DNA of 64,000 bases from NCBI RefSeq assembly GCF_001541315.1, contig NZ_LMVK01000004.1:1-64000 (forward strand), in the 5' to 3' direction. Below the pieces are notes generated by a model. That model was not told the DNA's origin. It saw only the letters and a program-made list of their open reading frames with translations, and made no database searches. This stretch comes from Agrobacterium tumefaciens str. B6. GTDB taxonomy: Bacteria > Pseudomonadota > Alphaproteobacteria > Rhizobiales > Rhizobiaceae. Below, piece by piece: positions 1 to 7,900 of the stretch (position 1 is the stretch's first letter; each line of letters opens with the position of its first letter). The position numbers and the translations under genes were made by a program.

Positions 1-209
1 GAATAGCCTCTTCGCCGGCAGCGATGGCGGTGGAAGGACCTGGGCAACAATCGCCACGCTCCTTCAAACAGCGAAAATGAACAATGTCGATCCGCAGGCC
101 TGGCTCACCCAGACACTCGAGCGCATAGCCAATGGTTGGCCCAGCAGCGATCTCGATGCACTCATGCCGTGGAATTACACGCGCTGAACGGTCTCAGCTT
201 GCCGCTTAC
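1..209 (+). mobile_element. Right end of an IS66-family element
   Basis: The element includes the 3' end of an IS66 transposase gene and about 20 bases beyond its stop codon. It finishes with CGCTTAC at 203-209, the complement of the GTAAGCG terminus that I recall as typical of IS66-family inverted repeats. The next base lies inside an IS5-type transposase gene on the other strand, so this element was inserted into that gene. The left part is outside the window. Confidence 0.65.
2..187 (+). CDS. tnpC: IS66-family transposase (TnpC), C-terminal 61 residues
   Basis: The open frame enters from the left edge and ends at TGA 185-187. The visible 61 residues begin NSLFAGSDGG and end ALMPWNYTR. They match the conserved C-terminus of IS66 Orf3 transposases, which runs NSLFAGSDGGAxRWA, then a helix with a LERxxNGxPxxxLDELLPW pattern. 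This region follows the DDE catalytic core, which is outside the window. The reading frame is intact as far as it can be seen. Confidence 0.85.
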   Translation, partial: NSLFAGSDGGGRTWATIATLLQTAKMNNVDPQAWLTQTLERIANGWPSSDLDALMPWNYTR

Positions 210-282
210 GCTTGTTCGGCAGTAGGGACGAAATGATTGACCACTCGTGGTCGGTGAGTTCGTAGCGGCGGCGTGTCATCAT
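210..282 (-). pseudogene. IS5-family transposase, N-terminal remnant
   Basis: On the minus strand two adjacent ATG codons at 282 and 279, preceded by AGGAG, begin a frame reading MMTRRRYELTDHEWSII and then SSLLPNK. This is the conserved start of IS5-family (IS427/ISL2-like) transposases. After about 24 codons the frame runs into the IS66 end, so the gene is interrupted and certainly inactive. Confidence 0.75.
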
Positions 283-354
283 AGCTCCTAATTCGGAAGC
301 CTTGAATCACGCGGAACGCAATGCGCCAAGAGAATTTATGAGTTTACCGCCTAG

Positions 355-1098
355 TTAAGCAGGCTGTTCAACGCCATTCCAGAATGGTGTTGGGAACATG
401 TCTATCGGTGATGCCCCGCAAGCGGTGCAATGCCAAAGATTTTTGGCCATAGCGTGCCCATCATGTACAGCGTCACAATGCAGGCAATGCCACTCGGCCG
501 ATAATCCACGACCTAGGGGATGAGACGCCCTGCCCACTTGGTCAGGCATGGTTGAGCGGCGTGGCCAGTCGGCCGAGACGGCCGCATACATGCGGCCGGC
601 ACGCATCTTCAGCAATCGGGTGGCCCGCTCGATAAAGGCAGGGTCAAGAGCAGCCACGGATTTCACGCGCCGGCCCAGACGTTTGAGTTGCGGTTTGGCC
701 GAAGGCGCTTGGTCAAGAACGATCTCCCAGCCTTGCGAGCCGAAGGCAACCTCGAACTCATCCCCAGCCAAATAGAATCTGTGGCCGTCCAGTTCGCCAT
801 GAAGCTCATCGGCCTCCATGGGTTTTGCATCCTCAGGAACCCAGTGGGTAAAAATAAGCGCGTTACCGTACACGCTGAAGTCAATTGGGTCTGCGGATTC
901 CGAAAGAAGATCCGGCAGTTTGTCCATCTGCGCGGGCGTCGGCCTCCAGCCGTGCTTATAGGCTTCAGCAAGTCCGCACCAATGGGGTTGTCCCAAGGCA
1001 ACTGCGACGATTTCCAAGGCGTTAATGTGTTTGATAGAACGCTTCCGTGCCAGCCTCTTGGCGGCAATCTTAAGCGTATTGAGGGTGTCGATGGCCAT
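355..1098 (-). CDS. Hypothetical protein with C-terminal zinc ribbon (247 aa)
   Basis: The product is unknown. The first 60 residues are basic and helical, with AAKRLARKRSIKHINALEI, and recall the N-terminal segment of several plasmid-borne hypothetical proteins. The last 50 residues hold two CxxC pairs (CLHC and CTAC) about 18 residues apart with a His between them, a probable zinc ribbon. I chose ATG 1098 because AAGGA lies nine bases upstream; the longer frame to 1161 has no ribosome site. It is a single gene with no partner nearby. A DNA- or RNA-binding role would be inference from the zinc ribbon only. Confidence 0.6.
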   Translation of the reverse strand: MAIDTLNTLKIAAKRLARKRSIKHINALEIVAVALGQPHWCGLAEAYKHGWRPTPAQMDKLPDLLSESADPIDFSVYGNALIFTHWVPEDAKPMEADELHGELDGHRFYLAGDEFEVAFGSQGWEIVLDQAPSAKPQLKRLGRRVKSVAALDPAFIERATRLLKMRAGRMYAAVSADWPRRSTMPDQVGRASHPLGRGLSAEWHCLHCDAVHDGHAMAKNLWHCTACGASPIDMFPTPFWNGVEQPA

Positions 1099-1278
1099 GA
1101 TATCCATTCCTTGTTGTAACGGAATCCAACCGGGTGCCCACTGCCGACCGGACCCGTCCAAAGGAACGGTGTCAGTCTTGATCTATAAAACGCACTGCAA
1201 GGCTTCGCGAGATGGGCACACCGGCCTGTGCGTCAGGCCAAGTACATCCTGCCCGTGTGGTGAATCTGAGTCAATAGA

Positions 1279-1845
1279 TTAGCACCACGGCTGCCGTCGT
1301 CCCATCCACGTCCGCGCCAGCCCTTCCGACACAAGAATGTCGCCAAGAGACCGACCATCCCGGATGAGTACCCTGAGTTTACGCCCGTACTTGTCTTCGT
1401 CACGTCCCGGCCATGACTGCATCTCAAAGGGACCGGCATTGACCAGCTCCAACAACCGCCTCGTCGCGCGATCCCCCAGCGACCTTTCAGATGCACAGCG
1501 GGGCGTGCCGATTTCGGGCGCGTCAATGTCGGCAACACGAATTTTGACTCCATTGCTCCAGATGGTATCGCCATCCACGACGCAGTTAACGCGGACACTC
1601 CCTGCGCAATAGTTATAGGTGGCGATCGCCGTTGCCGTTTGCTGGTCTCCCCTAATAATTGAAACACTGCGCTCTTTCGGAACGGAAGCTTGCGCAGGAA
1701 CGGCATTTTCACCCATGAGGAAATACGACGCGCCCGCGCCGACGACAAAGCTCGCCAGCATGCTAAAGGCAACCAACTTGGCAAATGAGCCTTCTGAAAC
1801 CGGCTGCGCCTTGCGTCGAGATTCCAACCGAACAACCTTGGACAT
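1279..1845 (-). CDS. Membrane-anchored thermonuclease-family (SNase-like) protein
   Basis: This 188-residue protein has an N-terminal hydrophobic segment at about residues 20-42 (VAFSMLASFVVGAGASYFL), so it is anchored or exported to the periplasm. The rest is a staphylococcal-nuclease OB-fold domain: VVDGDTI, IRVADIDAPE and YGRKLR supply the usual calcium-binding Asp residues and the catalytic Arg, Glu and Arg. Such proteins cut DNA or RNA to nucleotides; rhizobial plasmids often carry them. ATG 1845 was chosen because GGGGAGA stands just upstream, and the longer frame to 2118 runs into a repeat. Nuclease activity is inferred from the retained catalytic residues. Confidence 0.85.
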   Translation of the reverse strand: MSKVVRLESRRKAQPVSEGSFAKLVAFSMLASFVVGAGASYFLMGENAVPAQASVPKERSVSIIRGDQQTATAIATYNYCAGSVRVNCVVDGDTIWSNGVKIRVADIDAPEIGTPRCASERSLGDRATRRLLELVNAGPFEMQSWPGRDEDKYGRKLRVLIRDGRSLGDILVSEGLARTWMGRRQPWC

Positions 1846-1962
1846 GAAAGCTGTCTCCCCTATCCGTATCGAATACAGGGGATGCCATGTAGGTTCGGCT
1901 AACCCAACCGCTGCAATTTTAGAGAATGCAGATATATGGGGCTTCGTACTAAGCTCCGCCCA

Positions 1963-2118
1963 TACGGAACGCACGGGCGGGTGCAGTCGGTCCCGCCTCT
2001 CCTTCGGACCAAACTGTTGAGGCTCCTGCGGCTGCACTCGTTCCGCCCTTAGCGTGACGAGAATGCCCGAAATCCCGCACAATCGCGGCGGTATGCTGAT
2101 TTCTCCGATATTTTTCAC
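1963..2118 (+). repeat. 155-bp island repeat, copy A
   Basis: This intergenic block starts with TACGGAACGCAC and ends with TCTCCGATATTTTTCA. It recurs at 3138-3293 and 4015-4172 in the same orientation with mostly point differences. Inside, GTGCAG and CTGCAC arms about 50 bases apart could form a stem. It lies upstream of the thermonuclease gene. The translated frames share peptides, but frames shift between copies, so it is not coding. Confidence 0.85.
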
Positions 2119-2180
2119 TGTTTACGGCTGAGGCTGAACTTGCATGAACCTCCCGAAGGGGAGGATCTGGTCTGAGCGCT

Positions 2181-2876
2181 TCAGTCTCGCAGTGAAGCGT
2201 AGTCGCTCGTGTCGCGCAAAAACCGCGCAGCGTTGAGTGCAATGTCATCCATGTAATTTTTAACCAGAGCGTGGAACTCATGAAGCTTTTGGGCAATTTC
2301 CTGCGCATGGACACCATCGAGCACTTCCGGTGCTTCATCGACCTCAGTTCGAATCTTCTCCAGTTGGGCGCGAAGAAACGTGGCGTGGTCCATAGGAAGA
2401 TATATTTCCGTTTCAAATGCTTCATAGTTTCTATCTGCGAACAAATCCAAAGCTCCGTTAAGAACCCTGACAATGTCGGTGCGCTTGTTGAGCCTTATGG
2501 CACTATTGCCCTTAGATCCGGAGAAAAACACCATGTAAGTGTATGCTATTCCGGACGACATCTTGCTGTTTTGCTCGATGTTGACTGCGAGAGCACGAAG
2601 GCGTCTAAGATTAAGGGCCGCGCTTTTCCGGTGGTGCCTATCTGCGTCCCGTATTTGTCGGGCAAGATAGATTATCGTGGGTACTGCGACCACAACAGCC
2701 GTCCACCCTCCAAGCGCCGAAACCCATTCCCTGTAGCAGTTTTGCTCATCGGGAGCGCACGCGAGGCCTCTCATTGTCGGAGCTTGCAACACGGTGTAGA
2801 TAAAAAAAACAGCAACTATGCCGAATGCAGCAAACCAACCTGCCCAAAACCCTAAATCGTCGTCTTTCTTACCCAC
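2181..2876 (-). CDS. Two-TM membrane protein of unknown function (231 aa)
   Basis: The N-terminal third has two membrane spans: residues 9-31 (FWAGWFAAFGIVAVFFIYTVL) and about 53-72 (ALGGWTAVVVAVPTIIYLA), separated by a short loop with two Cys. The remaining 150 residues are soluble, helical and probably cytoplasmic. The start is GTG at 2876, with AGGGTG a few bases upstream. This layout, with a two-span hairpin followed by a helical cytoplasmic domain, is common among small island proteins of unknown function. It stands alone between two non-coding repeat regions. No catalytic motif was seen. Confidence 0.65.
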   Translation of the reverse strand: MGKKDDDLGFWAGWFAAFGIVAVFFIYTVLQAPTMRGLACAPDEQNCYREWVSALGGWTAVVVAVPTIIYLARQIRDADRHHRKSAALNLRRLRALAVNIEQNSKMSSGIAYTYMVFFSGSKGNSAIRLNKRTDIVRVLNGALDLFADRNYEAFETEIYLPMDHATFLRAQLEKIRTEVDEAPEVLDGVHAQEIAQKLHEFHALVKNYMDDIALNAARFLRDTSDYASLRD

Positions 2877-3137
2877 ACCATCACCCTAAGCACCTTTTTC
2901 GTGACCATAGGCGTGTGGTGTGCTGTTTTGCAATGGCGGCATGCATGAAGAGCGACGGGCAAAGGTTCGCCGTTGGCCCGTGTCGTTCACTTCATCCCGG
3001 TAGTTCAAGCATAATCGGAATTGTGGCTTATGCGCGCCCCATTTCTAGGAACCTTCATTGCTGGGCGGATTTCGGCAAGGAATGCCCACCGAGAGAAATG
3101 CGCGGTTATGAATCATGTTGTAGCTGCCCACTCTTCA

Positions 3138-3293
3138 TACGGAACGCACGGGGGGGTGAAGTCGCTCCCGCCTCTCCCACGGACCACTTCGTTGAGGCTC
3201 CTGCGTCTGCACTCCTTCCGCCCTTAGCGTGATGAGAATGCCCGAAATCCCGCCTGTGGCGGCGCGATACTGATTTCTCCGATTCTCTTCATT
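3138..3293 (+). repeat. 155-bp island repeat, copy B
   Basis: This is the second copy of the repeat described at 1963-2118. It lies directly before the first GC-rich leader (3303-3537). It differs from copy A by scattered substitutions, such as GGTGAAGTCGCTCCC in place of GGTGCAGTCGGTCCC. The region 2877-3137 to its left holds no gene I can support. Confidence 0.85.
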
Positions 3294-3302
3294 GTCCACG
3301 AC

Positions 3303-3537
3303 AGGCCAACAAGTACGGTCTTTACGGCACGACGTGCCTCTTGTGGGGGGGGCCGAGGGGCTTTGCCCCTTCTCTCCCCCAAACAGGTTTTCCGCCCAGC
3401 TTCCTCCACTGCGTTCCGTGCAGCCGGTTCCCCGCGAATCCCTGTTGTCCCCTTCCAGCCCCACCGCTCGCGCGGCCCCGGGAAGCAGGACGGGGCCTGT
3501 TTCCCTGTCCATTTCAATCAAGACAAGGGACAAACCC
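3303..3537 (+). promoter_or_regulatory. GC-rich 5' leader of DUF3768 gene, twin of 4935-5164
   Basis: This untranslated stretch of about 235 bp ends at the DUF3768 start codon. A core of about 150 bases is almost identical to the leader of the parB gene 1.6 kb downstream, although the two coding sequences are unrelated. It contains a GGGGC-TTT-GCCCC hairpin near its left end, a C-rich pyrimidine stretch, and a CGGGAAGCAGGACGGGG segment near the start codon that can pair with the CCTGT and CCCC runs before it. A cis-acting RNA or a conserved promoter would explain why the leader is better kept than its surroundings. Confidence 0.65.
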
Positions 3538-3870
3538 ATGACAACCGCGCAAACCCGCCGTATCCGTGAACTGAATGACGTCTTCCGCACCACTTGGCTC
3601 ACAGGCAAGGTGCTTCTGACCTCCGGCATTCAAAACCTGCCAGATAGCACGCAATCCAGTATTGCCGAGGCCGTGCAAGGCTTCGATGCCTTCACGCCGG
3701 ACAACGATCCCCACGGAGAACATGATTTCGGCGCCGTGACCATTGAGGGGCATAAGGTATTCTGGAAAATCGACTATTACGACCCGACCCTGCAATACGG
3801 TTCGGAAGCCCCTGAAAACCCCGCTGTCACCAAGCGGGTACTTACCATCATGTTGGCTGAGGAATATTAG
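3538..3870 (+). CDS. DUF3768 domain-containing protein
   Basis: This 110-residue protein matches the DUF3768 family over its whole length. The characteristic pattern includes RIRELNDxFR at the N-terminus, FDxFTPDNDPxGEHDFGAV in the middle, FWKIDYYD, and VLTIMLAEEY at the C-terminus. The family is widespread on alphaproteobacterial plasmids and integrative elements, usually near ParB-like genes, ArdC and other transfer-region genes; no function is known. The start is ATG 3538 with AAGGGA upstream. It shares its leader with parB at 5165, which suggests joint control. Confidence 0.9.
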   Translation: MTTAQTRRIRELNDVFRTTWLTGKVLLTSGIQNLPDSTQSSIAEAVQGFDAFTPDNDPHGEHDFGAVTIEGHKVFWKIDYYDPTLQYGSEAPENPAVTKRVLTIMLAEEY

Positions 3871-3967
3871 GCCGATCAACCGAATGCGAGCATAGGAAGG
3901 CGTCATATTGACGTCTTCCGTCATAGCGTGCCTGTCCCGTGCCGCAGCGAGCAGCGCGTGACAGGAA

Positions 3968-3996
3968 CGAGGGGCACCCTGAAACCCTGCCCCTCG
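3968..3996 (+). terminator. Hairpin after DUF3768 gene
   Basis: A perfect 9-bp stem (CGAGGGGCA and TGCCCCTCG) with an 11-base loop lies about 100 bases beyond the DUF3768 stop codon. There is no T-run, so it could be an RNA 3'-end stabiliser rather than an intrinsic terminator. Confidence 0.4.
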
Positions 3997-4014
3997 CGCT
4001 CCCTCCCCACCCGT

Positions 4015-4172
4015 TACGGAACGCACACGCGGGTGCAGTCGGTCCCGCCTCTCCTCCGGACCACGCTGTTGAGTCTCCTGCGGCTGCACTCCTTCCGCGC
4101 TTAGCGTGACGAGAATTCCCGAAATCCCGCGTCATCGCGGCGCTATGCTGATTTCTCCGATATTCTTCATTT
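4015..4172 (+). repeat. 155-bp island repeat, copy C
   Basis: This is the third copy of the repeat at 1963-2118 and 3138-3293. It begins TACGGAACGCAC and ends TCTCCGATATTCTTCA. The 195 bases between it and the next gene hold nothing I recognise. Confidence 0.85.
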
Positions 4173-4367
4173 CACGGCCACGTCTTCGCTGGCTACGCGG
4201 CGCGCGCAACGTGTCCGGCTGATAATTATGTTTTTCCTTTGCACGACTTCGGCAGAATCGAATTTTTGTTCAGAACGTTCGGTTCACAGTGCAGACATAG
4301 GATCTGCGCTGTCGGGATAGCAGGGGCTTCGGGAACCGTCCCCTTACATGCGCGAGGTCCACGTCCC

Positions 4368-4619
4368 TTAGTTGATCGTTCTCACATCTAGTTCAAAATA
4401 GCGGCCGATCGAGCGCAGATATGCGGCGATCTCCATTCGGAGGTGATCCCGCTCTCCGTATCGCTTACTGATTTCGTGCACCTCACCGGATACACGTTCC
4501 ATGTGCTCCTCAGCTACATCAATTTCCCCCAAAACATAAAGGTCATCGCCGATGGCACATATCGGGCATCCGGTCGCGATTATCTCGTCTACAAAATCAG
4601 CTATCTCGTCTTTGCGCAT
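4368..4619 (-). CDS. Small hypothetical protein (83 aa)
   Basis: This is an acidic, soluble, mostly helical protein that starts MRKDEIADFVDEIIATG. It has a CPIC pair near residue 17 followed by AIGDDLYVLGEID, and no membrane span. ATG 4619 is preceded by AAGGAGAG at good spacing, which supports real translation. It is alone in an intergenic region and I do not recognise a family. Confidence 0.55.
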   Translation of the reverse strand: MRKDEIADFVDEIIATGCPICAIGDDLYVLGEIDVAEEHMERVSGEVHEISKRYGERDHLRMEIAAYLRSIGRYFELDVRTIN

Positions 4620-4934
4620 GGGGCTCTCCTTCTGACACGCGCTGAAAGTTAATGACCCTGATTGAAACGGCAACCTGCAAATCTGCACCTGTCGCCAGTC
4701 TAGTACGACTTTGGCAGAATTGATTTTGGGTTATTGTGAGCCTGATACGGCAGTGTGGATATGGTTGTGGTGGATGGTGGCGTGAACGCACGCCTGTAAC
4801 CGGAGGTTTTCTGGCACCTAGGTAACCGTTCTCTGGAACGGCCACGCGTGGCCCTGGGATGTCGAGCGGCTGGGAAGGTGAACGTAGCGCCCACAACTCG
4901 GAGCGATCCGACCCGGTCCGAGACATGCCAACAA

Positions 4935-5164
4935 ATAAGGTTCTCTACGGCACAATGTGCCTTTTATGGGGGCCGAGGGGCGTTGCCCCTTCTCTCCCCC
5001 AAACAGGTCTTCCGCCCAGCTTCCTCCACTGCGTTCCCGTGCAGCCGGTTCCCCGCGAATCCCTGTTGTCCCCTTCCAGCCCCACCGCTCGCGCGGCCCC
5101 GGGAAGCAGGACGGGGTCCTATTTCCCTGTCCTACGAAGTCAATCAAACCAAAGGACAAAGACC
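4935..5164 (+). promoter_or_regulatory. GC-rich 5' leader of parB-like gene, twin of 3303-3537
   Basis: This leader repeats almost base for base the core of the leader at 3303-3537, from CCGAGGGGC to GCAGGACGGGG, and ends just before the parB ATG. The main differences are small: GTT for TTT in the first loop, one extra C after CACTGCGTTC, and a diverged last 40 bases carrying the ribosome site AAAGGA. The stretch 4620-4934 before it holds no gene I can support. Confidence 0.65.
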
Positions 5165-7123
5165 ATGAACATGACCGTTCAGCAGCAAGATACCATCAAC
5201 ATCCTGACCGTGGCAGAACCCACCGTGGCCATCCAGCATGCCGTGGAAGCCATCGCCCTCAACCGGCTGGTGCCAAGTGCGGCCAACGTCCGGCGCGTCA
5301 ATGCCGTCGTGGGCATATCGGAACTGGCGGACAGCATCGAAGCGCATGGGCTTATTCATAACCTGACCGTGCGCAAGGGCAAGAAGGGTAGATATGAGGT
5401 CGTGGCAGGTTCGCGCCGACTGGCCGCATTGCGCCTTCTGGCAAAAGAAGGCCGCTTGGCAGGAAACGCCGACATTCCGTGCAACGTCCGCGATGCCGAA
5501 AGCGATACCGAGTTGTCGCTGGCCGAAAACGTACAGCGTGAGGCCATGCACATCGTTGATGAGATTCTCTCATATCGCCAGCTGGCCGAAGACGGCATGG
5601 CAGCCGAGACCATTGCGGCGAGGTTCGGTCAATCCGTCATCACCGTGCGCCAACGGTTGAAACTGGCGAACCTCTCCCCGAAGGTGCTGGAGGTGATGCG
5701 AGAGGACGGGATGGGTATCGAGCAGGCAAAGGCACTCGCCATCAGCGATAGCCATGACGAACAGGAAAGGGTGTGGTTTGAAAGCCCATTTAACCGTGAC
5801 CCGCGTACCCTCCATGCCATGTTGACCAGCGAGCATGTGCGCAGCACCGACCGACTTGCCCGCTTTGTAGGGTTGGAGGTTTACGAAGCGGCAGGGGGAA
5901 CCGTTTTGCGTGACCTGTTTAACGCGGACAGCAGCACGTTCCTGACCGACCAACCGTTACTGACCAAGCTTGCCATGGGTGTTCTTGAGCAGGCCGTGGA
6001 GCCTCTCAAAGCCGAGGGGTGGGGTTGGGTGCAGACCTCCCTCGATGCCTCGGTCATGTATGGCGGCGGTTTTGGGCGGATTTATCCGCACACCCGCGAA
6101 CTGACCGAGGACGAGCAGGCCGAGCTTTCGGCGCTCGGAGAACGCTTCGATGAGATACAGGCAGGGATTGAAGCCTTTGACGAAGGCGACCCCACTATTG
6201 AAGCCGAGGAACAACGTTTGGCCGAAATCGAACAGCGCATCGCCGTCATCCAGAACGTCACCAAATCCTACGACCCGCAGGAGCAAGCCTTGGCAGGATG
6301 CCTTGTGTATATCGACCAATTCGGCGCGATGCAGATCGGACGGGGCTATGTGAAGGCCGAGGACAAGGCAGCGCTCGAACAGCTTCGCCGTGGCGACACC
6401 GAGGACGCGGGACACGAGAGTGACGGCGGCATGGTTGCCGCTTCGCCCGCACCACAGCAACCGGATGCAGGCTATTCTGCCGCATTGGTAGAGGAACTGA
6501 CCGCCATCCGCACCGCCGCGATGCGGGTGGAACTCGCGAACCGGCCCGCCATTGCCCTCGCAGCTTTGCTTTACCCATTGGTAGGCCGTATCTTCCTTGA
6601 GAGCTATACCTCTGTCGAGGCGGCCGTGGAAGTGAGCGGCCAGCGCCGCGAACTTGCCCCATCCATCAAGGAGCCAGCGGAGGCACGTCCCCTTGCGGCA
6701 TGGCAAACGATGAAAGAGGCATGGGGCGACACCCTCCCCGGCCAGCCTGCCGACCTGTGGACATGGTTGCTCGATCAGCCCACCGACACGCTGCTGGAAC
6801 TGCTGGCATTCGTGGCCGCCGCAAATTTAAACGGTGTCAAAGTCAAACATGACCAGAGCAAAGGGCGGCTGGCGAACGCCGACCGGATTGCCGAGGCGGT
6901 TGATCTCGACATGCGCCATCACTGGACAGCCGATGCCACATTCCTCAACCGGTTATCGAAGGCAGGTATTGCCGAGGTGTTGGAGGACGCGGGATGCGCT
7001 TCCCAACTGGTGCGGGCCGTTGAAAAGGCCCCGAAAGCCGAGGCGGTACAGGAAACTGAGAAGCACCTTGCGGGCAAGGGCTGGCTTCCATTGTTACTGC
7101 GTGGACGAGACCGCACCGAATAA
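5165..7123 (+). CDS. ParB/RepB/Spo0J-family DNA-binding protein (652 aa)
   Basis: The N-terminal half is a ParB-type CTP-binding and DNA-binding module. It has GLIHNLTVR (60s), the GSRR box at 82-85 and ENVQRE at 121-126, followed by a helix-turn-helix around 140-165 (ETIAARFGQSVITVRQRLKL). The C-terminal 400 residues are a long, partly coiled extension with no second known domain. This large form is frequent on rhizobial plasmids and integrative elements beside DUF3768; it lacks a ParA partner here, so it is probably not a standard partition protein. A regulatory or element-maintenance role is inference. The start is ATG 5165 behind AAAGGA; upstream in-frame codons lie within the leader repeat. 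Confidence 0.88.
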   Translation: MNMTVQQQDTINILTVAEPTVAIQHAVEAIALNRLVPSAANVRRVNAVVGISELADSIEAHGLIHNLTVRKGKKGRYEVVAGSRRLAALRLLAKEGRLAGNADIPCNVRDAESDTELSLAENVQREAMHIVDEILSYRQLAEDGMAAETIAARFGQSVITVRQRLKLANLSPKVLEVMREDGMGIEQAKALAISDSHDEQERVWFESPFNRDPRTLHAMLTSEHVRSTDRLARFVGLEVYEAAGGTVLRDLFNADSSTFLTDQPLLTKLAMGVLEQAVEPLKAEGWGWVQTSLDASVMYGGGFGRIYPHTRELTEDEQAELSALGERFDEIQAGIEAFDEGDPTIEAEEQRLAEIEQRIAVIQNVTKSYDPQEQALAGCLVYIDQFGAMQIGRGYVKAEDKAALEQLRRGDTEDAGHESDGGMVAASPAPQQPDAGYSAALVEELTAIRTAAMRVELANRPAIALAALLYPLVGRIFLESYTSVEAAVEVSGQRRELAPSIKEPAEARPLAAWQTMKEAWGDTLPGQPADLWTWLLDQPTDTLLELLAFVAAANLNGVKVKHDQSKGRLANADRIAEAVDLDMRHHWTADATFLNRLSKAGIAEVLEDAGCASQLVRAVEKAPKAEAVQETEKHLAGKGWLPLLLRGRDRTE

Positions 7124-7149
7124 AAGGCAGCGTTTCGTCATAACGAGAG

Positions 7150-7175
7150 GCCCGGACGGCATGTCTGGGCTTTTT
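7150..7175 (+). terminator. Intrinsic terminator after parB-like gene
   Basis: An 8-bp stem (GCCCGGAC and GTCTGGGC, with one G-T pair) around a 5-base loop is followed directly by TTTTT. It lies 27 bases after the parB stop codon. Confidence 0.85.
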
Positions 7176-7265
7176 GTGTTCCAGATCGGTAATTCTGTCG
7201 TCAGTAAAAGTGTAGGATTAAATCGTGTCGCGTGCTATAAGGGTGAGGAAACGAAAGTGACGACA

Positions 7266-7541
7266 ATGCGCACCACCCAATCTCTTAGCATCACCCTCCC
7301 TATCGACATGGCCGAAATGGTCAAGGCGAAGGTGGCATCCGGCGAATACGCAACGGAAAGCGAAGTCATTCGCGATGGCCTGCGCACCCTCGCTGCGCGC
7401 GATGCTGCTGTAGAGCGCTGGCTAAATGACGACGTAGCGAAAGCATACGACGCTTATAAAGCTGATCCGTCCAGCGCATCGCCCTTGGACGACGTAATGA
7501 AGCGTTTGAATGCCAAAATGGCCAATCCCGAGAGCAAATAG
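7266..7541 (+). CDS. parD: ParD-family antitoxin (ribbon-helix-helix)
   Basis: This 91-residue protein has the ParD/CopG ribbon-helix-helix fold. A short beta strand (SLSITLP) is followed by MVKAKVASGEYATESEVIRD and a helix with GLRTLAARDAAVERWL. The ASGEY-x-(T/S)ESEVIR motif is diagnostic of ParD. The C-terminal tail would wrap the toxin. The ATG at 7266 is annotated; a GTG at 7257 in the same frame has a better placed AGGA and could be the true start. The toxin gene follows after two bases, so the pair is one operon, presumably repressed by its own complex. Confidence 0.88.
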   Translation: MRTTQSLSITLPIDMAEMVKAKVASGEYATESEVIRDGLRTLAARDAAVERWLNDDVAKAYDAYKADPSSASPLDDVMKRLNAKMANPESK

Positions 7542-7543
7542 TA

Positions 7544-7849
7544 GTGAAGCATTATATTGTTCGCCTTAGTCCGGAGGCGGAAAGCGACCTACTGCGCATT
7601 TATGCCTTCATCAGTGAGAAATCCGCCTCACGAGAGGTGGGTCGACGCTATGTTGACCGCATTACGGGATTTCTTGCGTCCTTCGAAACATTCCCAGAGC
7701 GTGGCACCGTTCGAAGCGATATTCGTGATGGTTTGCGGATTATTGGATTCGAAAATCGCGTCAGCGTGGCGTTCATAGTAGATGACGACAATGTGGTTGT
7801 CCTTCGTATTGCCTACGGCGGCCAGCAAATTGAATTTGGAGAGCACTAG
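7544..7849 (+). CDS. parE: ParE/RelE-superfamily toxin
   Basis: This 101-residue protein begins with GTG two bases after the parD stop codon. The pattern MKHYIVRLSPEAESDLLRIYAFI, a central SFETFPERGTVR and a late VVLRIAYGGQQ follow ParE toxins, which poison DNA gyrase; RelE-type ribosome-dependent cleavage is the alternative within the superfamily. All secondary elements of the fold seem present and the frame is intact, so it may be active. Its presence near the island end suggests a role in keeping the element. Confidence 0.88.
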   Translation: MKHYIVRLSPEAESDLLRIYAFISEKSASREVGRRYVDRITGFLASFETFPERGTVRSDIRDGLRIIGFENRVSVAFIVDDDNVVVLRIAYGGQQIEFGEH

Positions 7850-7900
7850 GCATCGCGGATGTATAATCATGAGAATGGAATGCGCTGAAAGCTATTAAAG

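Noticed and set aside
1963..2118. N-terminal extension of the thermonuclease through the 155-bp repeat
   Set aside because: The same DNA recurs in other frames at two other places, and a proper ribosome site and signal-anchor begin at 1845.
5957..6706. 249-residue minus-strand open frame
   Set aside because: It is antisense to the C-terminal half of the parB-like gene and has no protein-like features.
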